Shown: positions 8,520 to 19,289, numbered from the stretch's first letter. The stretch: DNA of 64,000 bases from Chloroflexota bacterium (GCA_026705605.1 JAPPAK010000007.1:124001-188000); one strand, 5' to 3'. The notes: generated from the letters alone by a model not told the origin. Program-made: numbers and translations.

Positions 8520-9790
8520 TCCGTCTCCTCGACTTGTGCGATATCGGTGCGCATGTAGGCGCCTTCGAATGTGATGCGGCGGGCGTTGTCGTACGCCTTC
8601 GCCCGCGCCGCCGCGAGCCTCGGCCCCCGTGCGGTCACCGTCAGGACGCGCCCGCCGTTCGTGACAATGCCCTCGGGCGTCTCCTTCGTCCCCGCGTGGA
8701 ACACCTGGACGTCCTCGTCGATCGCGTCGAGCCCTCCGATCAGGTGCCCGGTCGTGTACGACTCCGGGTATCCCCCGCTCGCCACGACCACCCCGACCGC
8801 CGGCTCGTCCGACCACTCGATGTCGACCGATGCCAGCTCGCCCGCTGCCGCGGCTGAGCAGACCGTGAAGAAGTCGCTCTCCAGCCGCAGCATCAGGATC
8901 TGCGCCTCCGGGTCGCCCAGCCGTGCGTTGTACTCGAGCACGTAGTTGCCCGTTTCCGTGACCATCAGCCCCGGATAGAGCGTCCCGTTGAAGGGCCGCC
9001 CCAGCGCGGCCATCCCCGCGATCGTCGGTTGCACCACGTCCCGGTCGATGGTGGCGTTCATCTCCGCCGTCACGTCGGCGCTCGGGCTGTACGCCCCCAT
9101 CCCGCCCGTGTTGAGTCCGAGGCCGCCCGTCAGCGCCCGCTTGTAGTCTGTCGATGAGGGCGTCATGACGGCCGTCTCGCCATCGCAGATCGCGTGGGCG
9201 CTGGTCTCCCACCCCTGCAGGCACTCCTCGACCACGACCTGGTCGCCCGATGCCCCGAACTCCCGCTTCACCATGATCAGGTCGAGCGCCGCCAGCGCCC
9301 CCTCATGGTCGTCGCACACGAGCGCGCCCTTCCCCGCCGCCAGCCCGCTCGCCTTCACCACCAGCGGCCCGTCCGGAAGCGACTCGACGTAGGCCACCGC
9401 CTCGCGATGGTCCGTGAATGTCCGGTGCGAGGCCGTCGTGATCCCGTGGTCGACCATGAACTGCTTCGACCACGCCTTGCTCGCCTCGATCTGCGCCGCG
9501 TCCGCCGTCGGCCCGTAGCAGGGCAGACCGCGCTCGCGCAGCCGGTCGACCAGCCCCAGCGGTTGCGGGTCGTCCATCGTCGCCAGGTAGAAGTCGATGT
9601 TCAGGTCCGCCGCCGCCTGCACGAGCCCGTCGATGTCGCGCGGCCCGATGGGCACGTTGGTCGCGACCTGCGAGGTGCCGCCGTTCCCCGGCGCGACATA
9701 AATCTCGTCAACCTCGGGGCTCTGGCTCAGCTTCCAGGCGACGGCGTGCTCGCGTCCCCCCTGCCCCGCCAGCAGCACCCGCGCGCCCAC
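8516..9790 (-). CDS. purD: Phosphoribosylamine--glycine ligase
   Basis: VLLAGQGGREHAVAWKLSQSPEVDEIYVAPGNGGT; VVKASGLAAGKG. Confidence 0.95.
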   Translation of the reverse strand: MGARVLLAGQGGREHAVAWKLSQSPEVDEIYVAPGNGGTSQVATNVPIGPRDIDGLVQAAADLNIDFYLATMDDPQPLGLVDRLRERGLPCYGPTADAAQIEASKAWSKQFMVDHGITTASHRTFTDHREAVAYVESLPDGPLVVKASGLAAGKGALVCDDHEGALAALDLIMVKREFGASGDQVVVEECLQGWETSAHAICDGETAVMTPSSTDYKRALTGGLGLNTGGMGAYSPSADVTAEMNATIDRDVVQPTIAGMAALGRPFNGTLYPGLMVTETGNYVLEYNARLGDPEAQILMLRLESDFFTVCSAAAAGELASVDIEWSDEPAVGVVVASGGYPESYTTGHLIGGLDAIDEDVQVFHAGTKETPEGIVTNGGRVLTVTARGPRLAAARAKAYDNARRITFEGAYMRTDIAQVEETE

Positions 9791-9797
9791 TAGCCCC

Positions 9798-11381
9798 TCA
9801 CTCCCACTCGATCGTCCCCGGCGGCTTGCTCGTGATGTCGTAGACCACCCGGTTCACGGCGTCGACCTCGTTCACGATGCGGTTGGAGACGCGCGCCAGC
9901 AGGTCGTAGGGAAGGCGTGCCCAGTCCGCAGTCATCGCGTCCTCCGCCACCACCGCGCGCAGCCCCACCGCGTAGCCGTAGGTGCGGAAGTCGCCCATCA
10001 CGCCCACCGTCCGAGTGTCCGTCAGCACGGCGAAGCTCTGCCAGAGGTCGCGGTAGAGCCCCGCGGCGCGTACCTCCTCCATGAAGATGGCGTCCGCCGC
10101 CTGCAGCACCCCAACCCGCTCCTCGGTCACCTCCCCGATGATGCGCACGGCCAGCCCCGGCCCCGGGAACGGCTGCCGCCACAGGATTTCGTCCGGGAGG
10201 CCGAGCTCGGCCCCGATCCGCCGCACCTCGTCCTTGAAGAGGAAGCGCAGCGGCTCGACCAGGTCCAGGTCCATCCGCTCCGGCAGCCCGCCGACGTTGT
10301 GGTGGCTCTTGATGCGCGCGGATCCCGCCCCGTGCGAAGCGCTCTCGATGACGTCCGGATACAGCGTCCCCTGGCAGAGGAAGCGCGCCCCCTCGATCGT
10401 CTTCGCCTCCGCCTCGAACACCTCGATGAACGTGTTCCCGATCCGAATGCGCTTCGTCTCCGGGTTCGTCACCTCCGCCAGCGCCGAAAGGAAGCGTTGG
10501 CGCGCGTCGATGTGCCGCAGGTTCATGTGCAGGTTGCGCTCGAAGGTGTCCACCACCTCCTCCGCCTCCCGTGCCCGCAGCAGCCCGTTGTCGACGAAGA
10601 TGCACGTCAGCCGGTCCCCGATGGCGCGGTGCACGAGCGTGGCCGCCACCGCACTGTCCACCCCGCCCGAAAGCCCGCAGACCACCTGCCCATCCCCCAC
10701 CTGCGCCAGGATGGCTTCGACCGTTTCCTCGATGAAGTTCCCCGGCGTCCAGTCCGCCTCCGCCCCGCACACCCCGCGCACGTAGTTCGCGATCAGCTCC
10801 CCGCCCCGCGGCGTGTGGACGACCTCGGGGTGGAACTGGAGCCCGTAGTACCCCCGCTCAACGTCCGCCATCACGGCGATCGGAGAGTTCTCGGAGACCG
10901 CCAGCGAGGCGAATCCCGCCGGCAGCTCTTCGATGCGGTCGCCGTGGCTCATCCACACGTCCAACTCGGCGGGAAGACCCGCCAACAGCGGCGCGTTCAC
11001 GGAGGCGGTGATCGTCGCCGGGCCGAACTCGCGCTCCCGCCCCGGCCCCACCTTGCCCCCGAGCTGGTCCGCCATCAGCTGCATCCCATAGCAGATGCCC
11101 AGCACCGGCAGCCCCGATTCGAACACCCAGTCGGCGGCGCGCGGCGCCTCCGGGTCGTAGACGCTGTTCGGCCCGCCCGAGAGGACGAAGCCGCGCACGT
11201 CGAGATGGTCGAGCACAGAGGCTTCGGCGTTGTAGGGGATGACCTCGCAGTAGGTATTCAGCTCGCGGATGCGGCGTGCGATGAGCATGCTGTACTGCGA
11301 CCCGAAATCGACGACGACGATGGCGGCATGGGGCGAACGCGAGGTGGTCGTGTTTTCCGCTTCGGTCAGGGTCTCGGCCAA
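9798..11381 (-). CDS. guaA: GMP synthase (glutamine-hydrolysing)
   Basis: Class I amidotransferase ([10 protein letters not shown]) plus [18 protein letters not shown]-pyrophosphatase loop; C-terminal KPPGTIEWE. Confidence 0.97.
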   Translation of the reverse strand: MAETLTEAENTTTSRSPHAAIVVVDFGSQYSMLIARRIRELNTYCEVIPYNAEASVLDHLDVRGFVLSGGPNSVYDPEAPRAADWVFESGLPVLGICYGMQLMADQLGGKVGPGREREFGPATITASVNAPLLAGLPAELDVWMSHGDRIEELPAGFASLAVSENSPIAVMADVERGYYGLQFHPEVVHTPRGGELIANYVRGVCGAEADWTPGNFIEETVEAILAQVGDGQVVCGLSGGVDSAVAATLVHRAIGDRLTCIFVDNGLLRAREAEEVVDTFERNLHMNLRHIDARQRFLSALAEVTNPETKRIRIGNTFIEVFEAEAKTIEGARFLCQGTLYPDVIESASHGAGSARIKSHHNVGGLPERMDLDLVEPLRFLFKDEVRRIGAELGLPDEILWRQPFPGPGLAVRIIGEVTEERVGVLQAADAIFMEEVRAAGLYRDLWQSFAVLTDTRTVGVMGDFRTYGYAVGLRAVVAEDAMTADWARLPYDLLARVSNRIVNEVDAVNRVVYDITSKPPGTIEWE

Positions 11382-11441
11382 CTCTGTTCAGCGCTCCGTC
11401 TTCGGAAGCTAGCAAAACTGTATAGTTTGGTCAACGATTTC

Positions 11442-12107
11442 ATGGTCGTCCCTGCCGCTTCTGAACCTTCCGCGCAGTCGATCGCCCGGACCGTCGCCGC
11501 CCTGCGTGACGGCGGCCTCGCCATCCTCGCCACCGATACCGTTTATGGCGTCGCCGCCGACATCCGCCGGGACGACGCCGTGCGCGCCCTCTACGAGGCC
11601 AAGGGCAAGGACCCGCGTGAGCCCCTCCAGCTCCTCTTCCCCGCCGACCCCGGCTCCCTCCTCCCCTACGCCCGCCTCAGCGCCGATGCCAGCCGCCTCA
11701 TCGACGCCCTCGGCCCCGGCCCCTGGACCATCATCACGCCCGCTGCCGATGGCTGGTCGAGTCCCGCCCTCGCCGGTGGCGACACCGTCGGCGTCCGCAT
11801 GCCCCCCGTTCCCACCCTTCAGGCTGTTCTCACCGAGCTCGGCGCGCCCCTCGCCGCCTCCAGCGCCAACCGCCACGGCGACCCCAGCCCCACCACCTGC
11901 GCGGAGGCCCTCGCCTCCCTCGGCGAGTACTGTGCCGCCGCTATCGACGACGGCCCCACCTCCCACGGCCTCGACTCCAGCGTCATCGACTGCAGCGTCA
12001 CCCCGCCCCGTATCCTTCGCGAGGGCGCGCTTCCGGCGGCTGAGGTCGCCGGCCACCTGGGCCTCGCCGAGATCGAGGTCGTGCGGCGCGCGGGAGTAGG
12101 TGGGTGA
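11442..12107 (+). CDS. tsaC: L-threonylcarbamoyladenylate synthase (Sua5/YciO/YrdC)
   Basis: GGLAILATDTVYGVAADI, SSANRHGDPSPT, SSVIDCS…RILREGAL. Confidence 0.9.
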   Translation: MVVPAASEPSAQSIARTVAALRDGGLAILATDTVYGVAADIRRDDAVRALYEAKGKDPREPLQLLFPADPGSLLPYARLSADASRLIDALGPGPWTIITPAADGWSSPALAGGDTVGVRMPPVPTLQAVLTELGAPLAASSANRHGDPSPTTCAEALASLGEYCAAAIDDGPTSHGLDSSVIDCSVTPPRILREGALPAAEVAGHLGLAEIEVVRRAGVGG

Positions 12108-13300
12108 CCGCAGACGGCATCGGCAAGCAGACCGTGCGTGACATCAACGTCCAGGGAGAGCGCGTCCTCCTGCGCGCCGACCTCAACGTGCCCCTCGACG
12201 ATGGCGCTGTCGCCGACGACACACGCATCCGCGAGTCCCTGCCGACCATCCAGTACCTCACCCAGGGCGGCGCCTCCGTTCTCGTCTGCTCGCACCTCGG
12301 CCGGCCCAGGGGCGAGCGCAACGCGGACCTCAGCCTCGCGCCCGTGGGCGAGCGCCTCGCCGAGCTTCTCGGCCAGCCCGTCGCCTTCGCCGAGGACTGC
12401 ATCGGACCGCCGGCGGTGGAGGTCGCCCAGGGCCTCGGCGCCGGCGACGTGGCGCTGCTCGAGAACCTGCGCTTCCACGCCGGGGAGGAGGCGAACGACC
12501 GCATCTTCGCCGCCGTCCTCGGCACGCTCGCAACCGTCTACGTGAACGATGCCTTCGGCGCCGCCCACCGCGCCCACGCCTCCACGGTCGGGGTCGCGAA
12601 CCTGCTCCCCAGCGTTGCCGGCCTGCTCCTGGAGAAGGAGGTGCGCTACCTCGGTTCGCTCGTCGCCGATCCGCCCCGCCCCTTCTCCGCCATCGTTGGC
12701 GGCGCGAAGGTCAGCACGAAGATCGCCGCCATCGACCACCTCCTTCCGAAGCTCGACCGCCTCCTCGTCGGCGGCGGCATGGCCAACACCTTCCTCAAGG
12801 CGAAGGGTGTCGACGTGGGCGCCTCGCTCGTCGAGGACGACCTGCTCGACATGGCCCGCGACATCCTCGCCCGCGCCGATGCCGCCGGCGTGACCGTCAG
12901 CCTTCCCGAGGACGCGGTCGTTGCCACCAGGCTCTCCCCCGACGCCGAAGCCGACACCGTGCCCATCGACGCGTTCCCTCCGGATCGCATGATCCTCGAC
13001 GTTGGACCCGCCACGCTCACCTCCTTCGAGGCCGCTCTCGCCGACACCGCGGCCGTCGTCTGGAACGGCCCCCTCGGCGTCTTCGAAATCGAGCAGTTCG
13101 CAGGCGGCTCCTTCGGCCTTGCCCGCGCCCTCGCCGAACTGGACGCCACGACCGTCGTCGGCGGCGGCGAGACCGCCGCCGTCGTCGCCCGCTCCGGTCT
13201 CGCTGAGCGTTTCACGCACGTCTCGACGGGTGGCGGCGCCTCGCTTGAGATGCTCGAGGGACGTGAGCTTCCCGGCGTCGCCGCCCTCCTCGACGCCTGA
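12104..13300 (+). CDS. pgk: Phosphoglycerate kinase
   Basis: RVLLRADLNVPLDDG, VCSHLGRPRGERNADLSL, VVGGGETAAVV…FTHVSTGGGASLEMLEG. Confidence 0.97.
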   Translation: MTADGIGKQTVRDINVQGERVLLRADLNVPLDDGAVADDTRIRESLPTIQYLTQGGASVLVCSHLGRPRGERNADLSLAPVGERLAELLGQPVAFAEDCIGPPAVEVAQGLGAGDVALLENLRFHAGEEANDRIFAAVLGTLATVYVNDAFGAAHRAHASTVGVANLLPSVAGLLLEKEVRYLGSLVADPPRPFSAIVGGAKVSTKIAAIDHLLPKLDRLLVGGGMANTFLKAKGVDVGASLVEDDLLDMARDILARADAAGVTVSLPEDAVVATRLSPDAEADTVPIDAFPPDRMILDVGPATLTSFEAALADTAAVVWNGPLGVFEIEQFAGGSFGLARALAELDATTVVGGGETAAVVARSGLAERFTHVSTGGGASLEMLEGRELPGVAALLDA

Positions 13301-13338
13301 GTTTCGACCCTCCCCCACTGCGCCCGTAAGATCGCCGC

Positions 13339-14541
13339 ATGGACCTCGAACTTGCCGCGAAGCTGCAGCAGCCCGCCGAATCCAAGGTCGTCCTCTGCGT
13401 CCTCGATGGCCTCGGTGGCATGGCCCGGCCCGAGACCGAGCGGAGCGAGCTGGAGCAGTCGGACACCCCCAACCTCGATCGCCTCACCGAAACCTCAGAC
13501 GTTGGCCTGACCATGCCCGTGGGGATGGGAATCACCCCGGGGAGCGGCCCCGGCCATCTCTCCCTCTTCGGTTACGACCCCTACCGCTTCGACATCGGTC
13601 GGGGCGTCCTGGAGGCCGTCGGTATCGACTTCGACCTCGGCCCCGACGACGTCGCCGCCCGTGGCAACCTCTGCACGCTCGACGCCGACGGCAACATCAG
13701 CGACCGTCGCGCCGGACGCATCGCCAGCGAGAAGTCGGCCGCCATCGTCGAGCGCCTGCGGGCCATCGAGATCGGCGGCGCCGAGTTGTTCGTCGAGCCC
13801 GTCCGCGAGTACCGCTTCGTGCTCGTTCTGCGCGCCCCCGGCCTCGGCGAGGACGTGACGACTACGGACCCGCAGCGTGAGGGCGTCCCGCCCGTTCCCG
13901 CGGAAGGCGGCGATCCCGCCGGTGAGCGCACCGCCGCGCTCGTCAACGAGTTCGTCGCGAAGGCGGGCGAGCTCCTCGCGGACGAGGAGGTGGCCAACGG
14001 CCTCACCCTGCGGGGCTTCGCCACCTACCCATCCCTCCCGCAGCTAGAGGATGTGTGGGGTCTCCGCGCCGCCGCCCTGGCCGTCTACCCCATGTACCGC
14101 GGCCTCGCCAAGCTTGCCGGGATGCGCGCCCTCGCCTGTCCAGGCGGCATGGAGGAGCAGCTCGCCGTCGCCCGCGAGCGCTGGGACGAGTTCGACTACT
14201 TCTTCATCCACTACAAGAAAACCGACGCCGCCGGTGAGGACGGCAATTTCATCGCCAAGGTGCACGCCCTCGAGGAGTTCGATACCCACGTGCCCGGCCT
14301 CATGGACCTCGGCGCCGACGTCCTCATGGTCGCCGGCGACCACTCGACCCCTGCCCTCATGGCCGCCCACTCGTGGCATCCCGTGCCGTTCCTCCTCAAC
14401 TCCCCCTTTGCCCGCGGCGGTAGCGTCCAGCACTTCACCGAACGCGAGTGCCTCGGTGGCAGCCTCGGCATCTTCCCCGCCGTCGAGGCCATGCCCCTCG
14501 CCATGGCCCACGCCGGCCGCCTGCAGAAGTACGGAGCCTAG
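13339..14541 (+). CDS. apgM: 2,3-bisphosphoglycerate-independent phosphoglycerate mutase, archaeal (ApgM) type
   Basis: VVLCVLDGLGGMARPETERSELEQSDTPNLDRL, GSGPGHLSLFGYDP, VAGDHSTP. Confidence 0.9.
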   Translation: MDLELAAKLQQPAESKVVLCVLDGLGGMARPETERSELEQSDTPNLDRLTETSDVGLTMPVGMGITPGSGPGHLSLFGYDPYRFDIGRGVLEAVGIDFDLGPDDVAARGNLCTLDADGNISDRRAGRIASEKSAAIVERLRAIEIGGAELFVEPVREYRFVLVLRAPGLGEDVTTTDPQREGVPPVPAEGGDPAGERTAALVNEFVAKAGELLADEEVANGLTLRGFATYPSLPQLEDVWGLRAAALAVYPMYRGLAKLAGMRALACPGGMEEQLAVARERWDEFDYFFIHYKKTDAAGEDGNFIAKVHALEEFDTHVPGLMDLGADVLMVAGDHSTPALMAAHSWHPVPFLLNSPFARGGSVQHFTERECLGGSLGIFPAVEAMPLAMAHAGRLQKYGA

Positions 14542-14551
14542 GAAAACGCCA

Positions 14552-15292
14552 ATGCGCCGTCCCTTCATCGCTGGCAACTGGAAGATGAACACGACGGAGG
14601 CCGAGGCCGCCGAGCTCGCCCGCGCCGTCGCCGAGGCGACGGCGGGCGCTCCCTGCGACGTGGCCGTCTGCCCCCCCTTCCCCCACCTCGCCGCCGTCCG
14701 CGACGCCGTTGCCGACAGCGAGGTCGCCGTCGGCGCGCAGGACGTGTACTGGGAGGCCTCCGGCGCATTCACCGGTGAGGTGAGCGTGGCCGCCCTCGAG
14801 TCCTACTGCCGCTACGTCATCATCGGCCATAGCGAACGCCGCGCCCTCTTCGGCGACACGGACGAGTGGGTGAACCGCAAGACCGCTGCCGTCCTCGCCT
14901 CCCCCCTCGACCCCATCGTCGCCGTCGGCGAGACCCTGGCGCAGCGCGAGGCGGGCGAGATGGCGGACGTCCTCGACCGCCAGGTCCGCCGCGGTCTCGC
15001 CGGCCTCGATCTGAGCGACCGCGTCACCATCGCCTACGAGCCCGTCTGGGCCATCGGCACCGGCCAGACCGCCACCCCCGAGATGGCCCAGGAAGCCTGC
15101 GCCCTCATCCGCAGCCTCCTCCGCGAGTTGGGCGGCGACGCCGCCGACGACATTCGCGTCCAGTACGGCGGCAGCGTGAACCCCGGCAATGCCGCCGACC
15201 TCCTCGCCCGGCCCGACATCGACGGCGCCCTCGTCGGCGGCGCCTCCCTTAAGGCCGAGCAGTTCGCCGCCATCGTCGCGGCCGCGGGCTGA
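14552..15292 (+). CDS. tpiA: Triosephosphate isomerase
   Basis: RRPFIAGNWKMN, YVIIGHSERRALFGDTDEWVNRK, AYEPVWAIGTG, QYGGSVNPGN. Confidence 0.97.
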   Translation: MRRPFIAGNWKMNTTEAEAAELARAVAEATAGAPCDVAVCPPFPHLAAVRDAVADSEVAVGAQDVYWEASGAFTGEVSVAALESYCRYVIIGHSERRALFGDTDEWVNRKTAAVLASPLDPIVAVGETLAQREAGEMADVLDRQVRRGLAGLDLSDRVTIAYEPVWAIGTGQTATPEMAQEACALIRSLLRELGGDAADDIRVQYGGSVNPGNAADLLARPDIDGALVGGASLKAEQFAAIVAAAG

Positions 15293-15296
15293 TCCC

Positions 15297-16205
15297 GTGC
15301 GGCGGCTCGTCGCCGTCGTCGGTCCGACTGCCGCCGGCAAGTCGGCCCTCGCCCTCTCGCTCGCCCAGCGCTTCGGCGGCGAGATCATCAACGCGGACAG
15401 CCGCCAGGTGTACCGCGGCATGGACATCGGCACGGCAAAGCCCTCCCCCGAGACTCGCGCCCTGCTCCCCCACCACCTGTACGACATCGCCGACCCCGCC
15501 GACGCCTACAGCCTCGCTCTCTATCGCCGCGACGCCCTCGCCACGCTGGAAGACATCTGGGCCCGTGGCGAGCTTGCCTGGCTCGTCGGCGGCACGGGCC
15601 AGTATGTCTGGGCCCTCCTGGAGGCCTGGCAGGTCCCCGACGTCGCCCCCCAACCCGAGCTTCGCGCCGAGCTCGCCGCTCTCGCCGAGCGCGACGGCCC
15701 CGAGTCCCTCCACGCACGCCTCCGCGCCGTCGACCCCGAGGCCGCCGATCGCATCGACGCGCGCAACGTGCGGCGCGTCATCCGCGCTCTCGAGGTCTAC
15801 GAGGTGACGGGCAGGCCCATCACCTCGTGGCAGACGAAAGGTGTCCCCGACTTCGACTTCCGCATCCTCGGCGTCGAGTGCGAGGAGAAGGAGCTGATCT
15901 GGCGCATCAACCGCCGCACCGAGGCCATGTTCGCCTCCGGCCTCGTCAAGGAGACGCAGGCACTCCTCGACGCCGGCCTCCCCCCGGACGCCTCCGCCCT
16001 CTCCTCCATCGGTTATGCCGAAGCCCTCCGCGAGCTCCGCGGCGAGATCACCCGCGACAAGGCCATCGAGCTCACCAAGCGGTCCACCAAACGCCTCGCC
16101 CGCCGCCAGCGCCAGTGGTTCCGCCCCCAGGACCACCGCATCGCCTGGGCCGGCGACGTCGCCGGTGCGAGCGAGGCGCTGGCCGAGTTCCTCCAGCCCC
16201 GCTGA
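15297..16205 (+). CDS. miaA: tRNA dimethylallyltransferase
   Basis: VVGPTAAGKSALAL, IINADSRQVYRGMDIGTAKP; likely GTG start at 15297. Confidence 0.93.
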   Translation: MRRLVAVVGPTAAGKSALALSLAQRFGGEIINADSRQVYRGMDIGTAKPSPETRALLPHHLYDIADPADAYSLALYRRDALATLEDIWARGELAWLVGGTGQYVWALLEAWQVPDVAPQPELRAELAALAERDGPESLHARLRAVDPEAADRIDARNVRRVIRALEVYEVTGRPITSWQTKGVPDFDFRILGVECEEKELIWRINRRTEAMFASGLVKETQALLDAGLPPDASALSSIGYAEALRELRGEITRDKAIELTKRSTKRLARRQRQWFRPQDHRIAWAGDVAGASEALAEFLQPR

Positions 16206-16240
16206 CGACCGTCCACTCCGTCGGTTGTACACTCGCGAAC

Positions 16241-17080
16241 ATGCGGGTGACGAAGATGCACGGACTCGGCAACGACTACGTCTACGTCCGCCCCGAGGCG
16301 GAGCAGGACTGGTCCGCGATCGCCCGGCAGGTCAGCGATCGACACTTCGGCGTTGGCAGCGACGGCCTCATCCTCGCTCTCCCCTCCGGCGTGGCCGACC
16401 TGCGCATGCGCATGTTCAATGCCGATGGCTCCGAGGCGGAGATGTGCGGGAACGGCATCCGCTGCCTCGCCAAATACGCCGTCGAGGAGGGCATGGTCCC
16501 CGCCGGCATCGAGTCCGTCACGATCGAGACGCTCGCCGGTGTGCTCACGCTCCAGCTCTTTCGCGAGAACGGCGCCGTCAGCGCTGCCCGGGTCGATATG
16601 GGCCCGCCCAGCTTCGACCCCGCCTCCCTCCCCGCCGACGTGCCCGGCCCCGGCCCCATCGTCGACCACCCCCTGGAGGTCGATGGTATGGAGCTGCGGC
16701 TCACCCTTGCCAGCATGGGCAACCCCCACGCCATCCACTGGATCGATGGCGACGTCGATGACTTCCCCATCGAGCGTATCGGCCCCCAGGTCGAACACCA
16801 CTCCCTCTTCCCCAACCGCACCAACTTCCAGGTCGTGCAGGTGCTGAGCCCCGAGCACGTCCGCCATCGCGTCTGGGAACGCGGCACGGGCATCACCCTC
16901 GCCTCCGGGACCAGCGCCTCGGCCGTCTGCGCCGCCGGACGCCTCACCGGACGCACTGGCGACTCAATCACCGACTCCCTCCCCGGCGGCGACCTCCAGC
17001 TCTCCTGGGACGGCGAAGGGTCCGTCTTCATGACCGGTCCCGCCGCCCGCGTCTTCGACGCCGAGTGGCACGAAGCGTAG
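16241..17080 (+). CDS. dapF: Diaminopimelate epimerase
   Basis: KMHGLGNDYVYV, MCGNGIRCLAKYA, ERGTGITLASGTSASAV (active-site Cys position appears as TSAS). Confidence 0.85.
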   Translation: MRVTKMHGLGNDYVYVRPEAEQDWSAIARQVSDRHFGVGSDGLILALPSGVADLRMRMFNADGSEAEMCGNGIRCLAKYAVEEGMVPAGIESVTIETLAGVLTLQLFRENGAVSAARVDMGPPSFDPASLPADVPGPGPIVDHPLEVDGMELRLTLASMGNPHAIHWIDGDVDDFPIERIGPQVEHHSLFPNRTNFQVVQVLSPEHVRHRVWERGTGITLASGTSASAVCAAGRLTGRTGDSITDSLPGGDLQLSWDGEGSVFMTGPAARVFDAEWHEA

Positions 17081-17084
17081 CCCC

Positions 17085-17888
17085 GTGCCCTTCCTCGGCG
17101 CCGGCGACATCGACGTCTACTACGAGCTCCAGGGCGATGGCCCGCGCGTCCTCAACATCAGCGGCACCGGCGGCGACCTCCGCCGCCGCCCCAGCCTCGC
17201 CTCCCTCCTCGGCGACGGTTTCACCGTCCTCTCCTACGACCAGCGCGGCCTCGGCCAGACCAGCATCCCCGACGGCCCCTACAGCATGGCCGGCTACGCC
17301 GCGGATGCCGCCGCCCTCCTCGACGCCCTCGGCTGGGAGCGGTGCATGGTCATGGGCACATCGTTCGGCGGGATGGTCGCGCAGGAGTTCGCCGTCTCGT
17401 TCCCCGAGCGGGTCGAGAGACTCGTCCTGAACTGCACGTCGAGTGGTGGCGCGGGAAACCCCTCCTACCCCCTGCATGAACTCCAGGACCTCGAGCCCGA
17501 GACCCGGATGCGCACCCAGATCCGCCTGAGCGACACGCGCGTCACCCCCGAGTGGGAGCAGGAGAACGCCGCCGAATTGGAAGCCCTCCTCGACCAGCGC
17601 CGCAAGATGGCCGTCATCGGCGCCGGTGAGCCCCGGCGCGAGCTCGGCGCACGCCTCCAGCTCGAAGCGCGCGTCCATCACGACGTCTTCGCCCGCCTCC
17701 CCGCTCTCACCATGCCCGTCCTCGTCTGCGCCGGCGCCTACGACGGCATTGCCCCGCCCGCGAACAGCCGCGCCATCGCCGCACAGGTCGCGACCGCTCG
17801 CTACGAAGAGTTCGAGGGCGGCCACGGCTTCTTCTGGCAGGACCCCCGCGCTGCCGAGGTCATCACTGCCTTCCTGCGCGACGCCTGA
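17085..17888 (+). CDS. Alpha/beta hydrolase
   Basis: VLSYDQRGLGQTS, MGTSFGGMVAQEFA nucleophile elbow, GGHGFFWQ. Confidence 0.85.
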   Translation: MPFLGAGDIDVYYELQGDGPRVLNISGTGGDLRRRPSLASLLGDGFTVLSYDQRGLGQTSIPDGPYSMAGYAADAAALLDALGWERCMVMGTSFGGMVAQEFAVSFPERVERLVLNCTSSGGAGNPSYPLHELQDLEPETRMRTQIRLSDTRVTPEWEQENAAELEALLDQRRKMAVIGAGEPRRELGARLQLEARVHHDVFARLPALTMPVLVCAGAYDGIAPPANSRAIAAQVATARYEEFEGGHGFFWQDPRAAEVITAFLRDA

Positions 17889-17986
17889 CCTCTCCCCTCG
17901 CGCCTCGACCAGCGCTCGCGTAGCATTGGCGGTATCACTGAGCGTTGCGGCGAGCCTTGCTGCAGACGCTGCCGGAGAGCCACTGC

Positions 17987-19264
17987 ATGGTCACCAAAGC
18001 CGGGTATGTCACCCCCACCGAGAAGGCCCCTGAGCCCTCAATGGGCACCGCGCTCATCCCCAAGGAGCGCTACACCTCGAAGGAGTACATGGAGCTCGAG
18101 TGGGAGCGCATGTGGACCAAGGTTTGGAACATGGCCGGTCGCGAGTCCGACATCCCCAACGTCGGCGACTACTTCACGACCGAGCTCGGCCCCGAGTCCT
18201 TCCTCATCGTCCGCGAGACGGAGGACAAGGTCCGCGCCTTCTACAACGTCTGTCCCCACCGCGGGAACCAGATCCGGAACCCCGGCATGGGTCATGCGGA
18301 ATCGTTCCAGTGCGCCTATCACTTCTTCGAGTTCAACCTCGATGGTTCCAAGAAGTTCGTCCCGGACGAGGACACCTTCACCCAGGGCGTGCCCCAGGAA
18401 ACGGCCCTCATCGAGGTGCCCTGCGACACGTGGGGCGGCTTCGTCTGGTTCAACATGAACCCCGACGCCGAACCGCTGCTTGAGTTCCTCGGCGTCGTCG
18501 CCGAGCACCTCGCCCCCTACCACTTCGACGAGTACGCCATCGTTGGCGACATGACCGTCGAGTGGGACACGAACTGGAAAGCCTCCGTCGATGCCTTCAA
18601 CGAGGTCTACCACGTGCAGGGCATCCATCCGCAGCTGCTGGAGTCGCTCGACGACATCCATGTGCAGATCGACCTGTACGAGCGTCACAACCGCTACCTG
18701 GTTCCGTTCGGGCTGGTGAGCCCGCGCTACCCCAACCAGAACGAGGTCACGCAGCCGCTCCAGGAGTACCTGCGCGGCTCCGGCATCGACCCCGACTCGT
18801 TCGAGGGCGGCATGGGCGACGTCCGCCCCGCCATGCAGAAAGCCGTCCGCGCTGCCGCCGAGGCCCAGGGCATGGACGTCTCAGGCCTGAACGACGACCA
18901 GATGTCGGACGACTACCACTACTACCTCTTCCCCAACCTCACCTTCAACATTACGGCGCTCGGATTCGGATTCTTCCGTCAGCGCCCCCATCCGACCGAC
19001 CCGAACAAGATGTTCTTCGACCTGCAGAGCTATGCGCGTATCCCCCAGGGCGCCGACTGGCCCCCGCGGCCCGTGCATACCCAGCGCAAGCACGGAGAGA
19101 TCTCGATCGGCCTCGTGATGGACCAGGATTCCTACAACCTGCCGCGCGTTCAGAAAGGCATGAACTCGCGCTCGTACAAGGGCCTGCTCATCAACTACCG
19201 CGAGCGCCGCATCCGGCACATGCACACGGTCCTCGACGGCTACCTTGAGGGCCCCGACCGCTAG
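17987..19264 (+). CDS. Rieske aromatic ring-hydroxylating dioxygenase, alpha-subunit-like
   Basis: CPHRGNQIRNPGMGHAESFQCAYHFFEFNLDG Rieske motif and FNEVYHVQGIHPQ mononuclear iron region. Confidence 0.88.
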   Translation: MVTKAGYVTPTEKAPEPSMGTALIPKERYTSKEYMELEWERMWTKVWNMAGRESDIPNVGDYFTTELGPESFLIVRETEDKVRAFYNVCPHRGNQIRNPGMGHAESFQCAYHFFEFNLDGSKKFVPDEDTFTQGVPQETALIEVPCDTWGGFVWFNMNPDAEPLLEFLGVVAEHLAPYHFDEYAIVGDMTVEWDTNWKASVDAFNEVYHVQGIHPQLLESLDDIHVQIDLYERHNRYLVPFGLVSPRYPNQNEVTQPLQEYLRGSGIDPDSFEGGMGDVRPAMQKAVRAAAEAQGMDVSGLNDDQMSDDYHYYLFPNLTFNITALGFGFFRQRPHPTDPNKMFFDLQSYARIPQGADWPPRPVHTQRKHGEISIGLVMDQDSYNLPRVQKGMNSRSYKGLLINYRERRIRHMHTVLDGYLEGPDR

Positions 19265-19289
19265 CCCGACCTGCGGCCAGCACAGCCCC

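Noticed and set aside
10299-11440. Long plus-strand ORF extension upstream of tsaC, antisense to guaA
   Set aside because: Low-complexity His/Arg/Pro-rich translation with no motifs; mirror frame of a high-GC coding gene. The real product starts at 11442.
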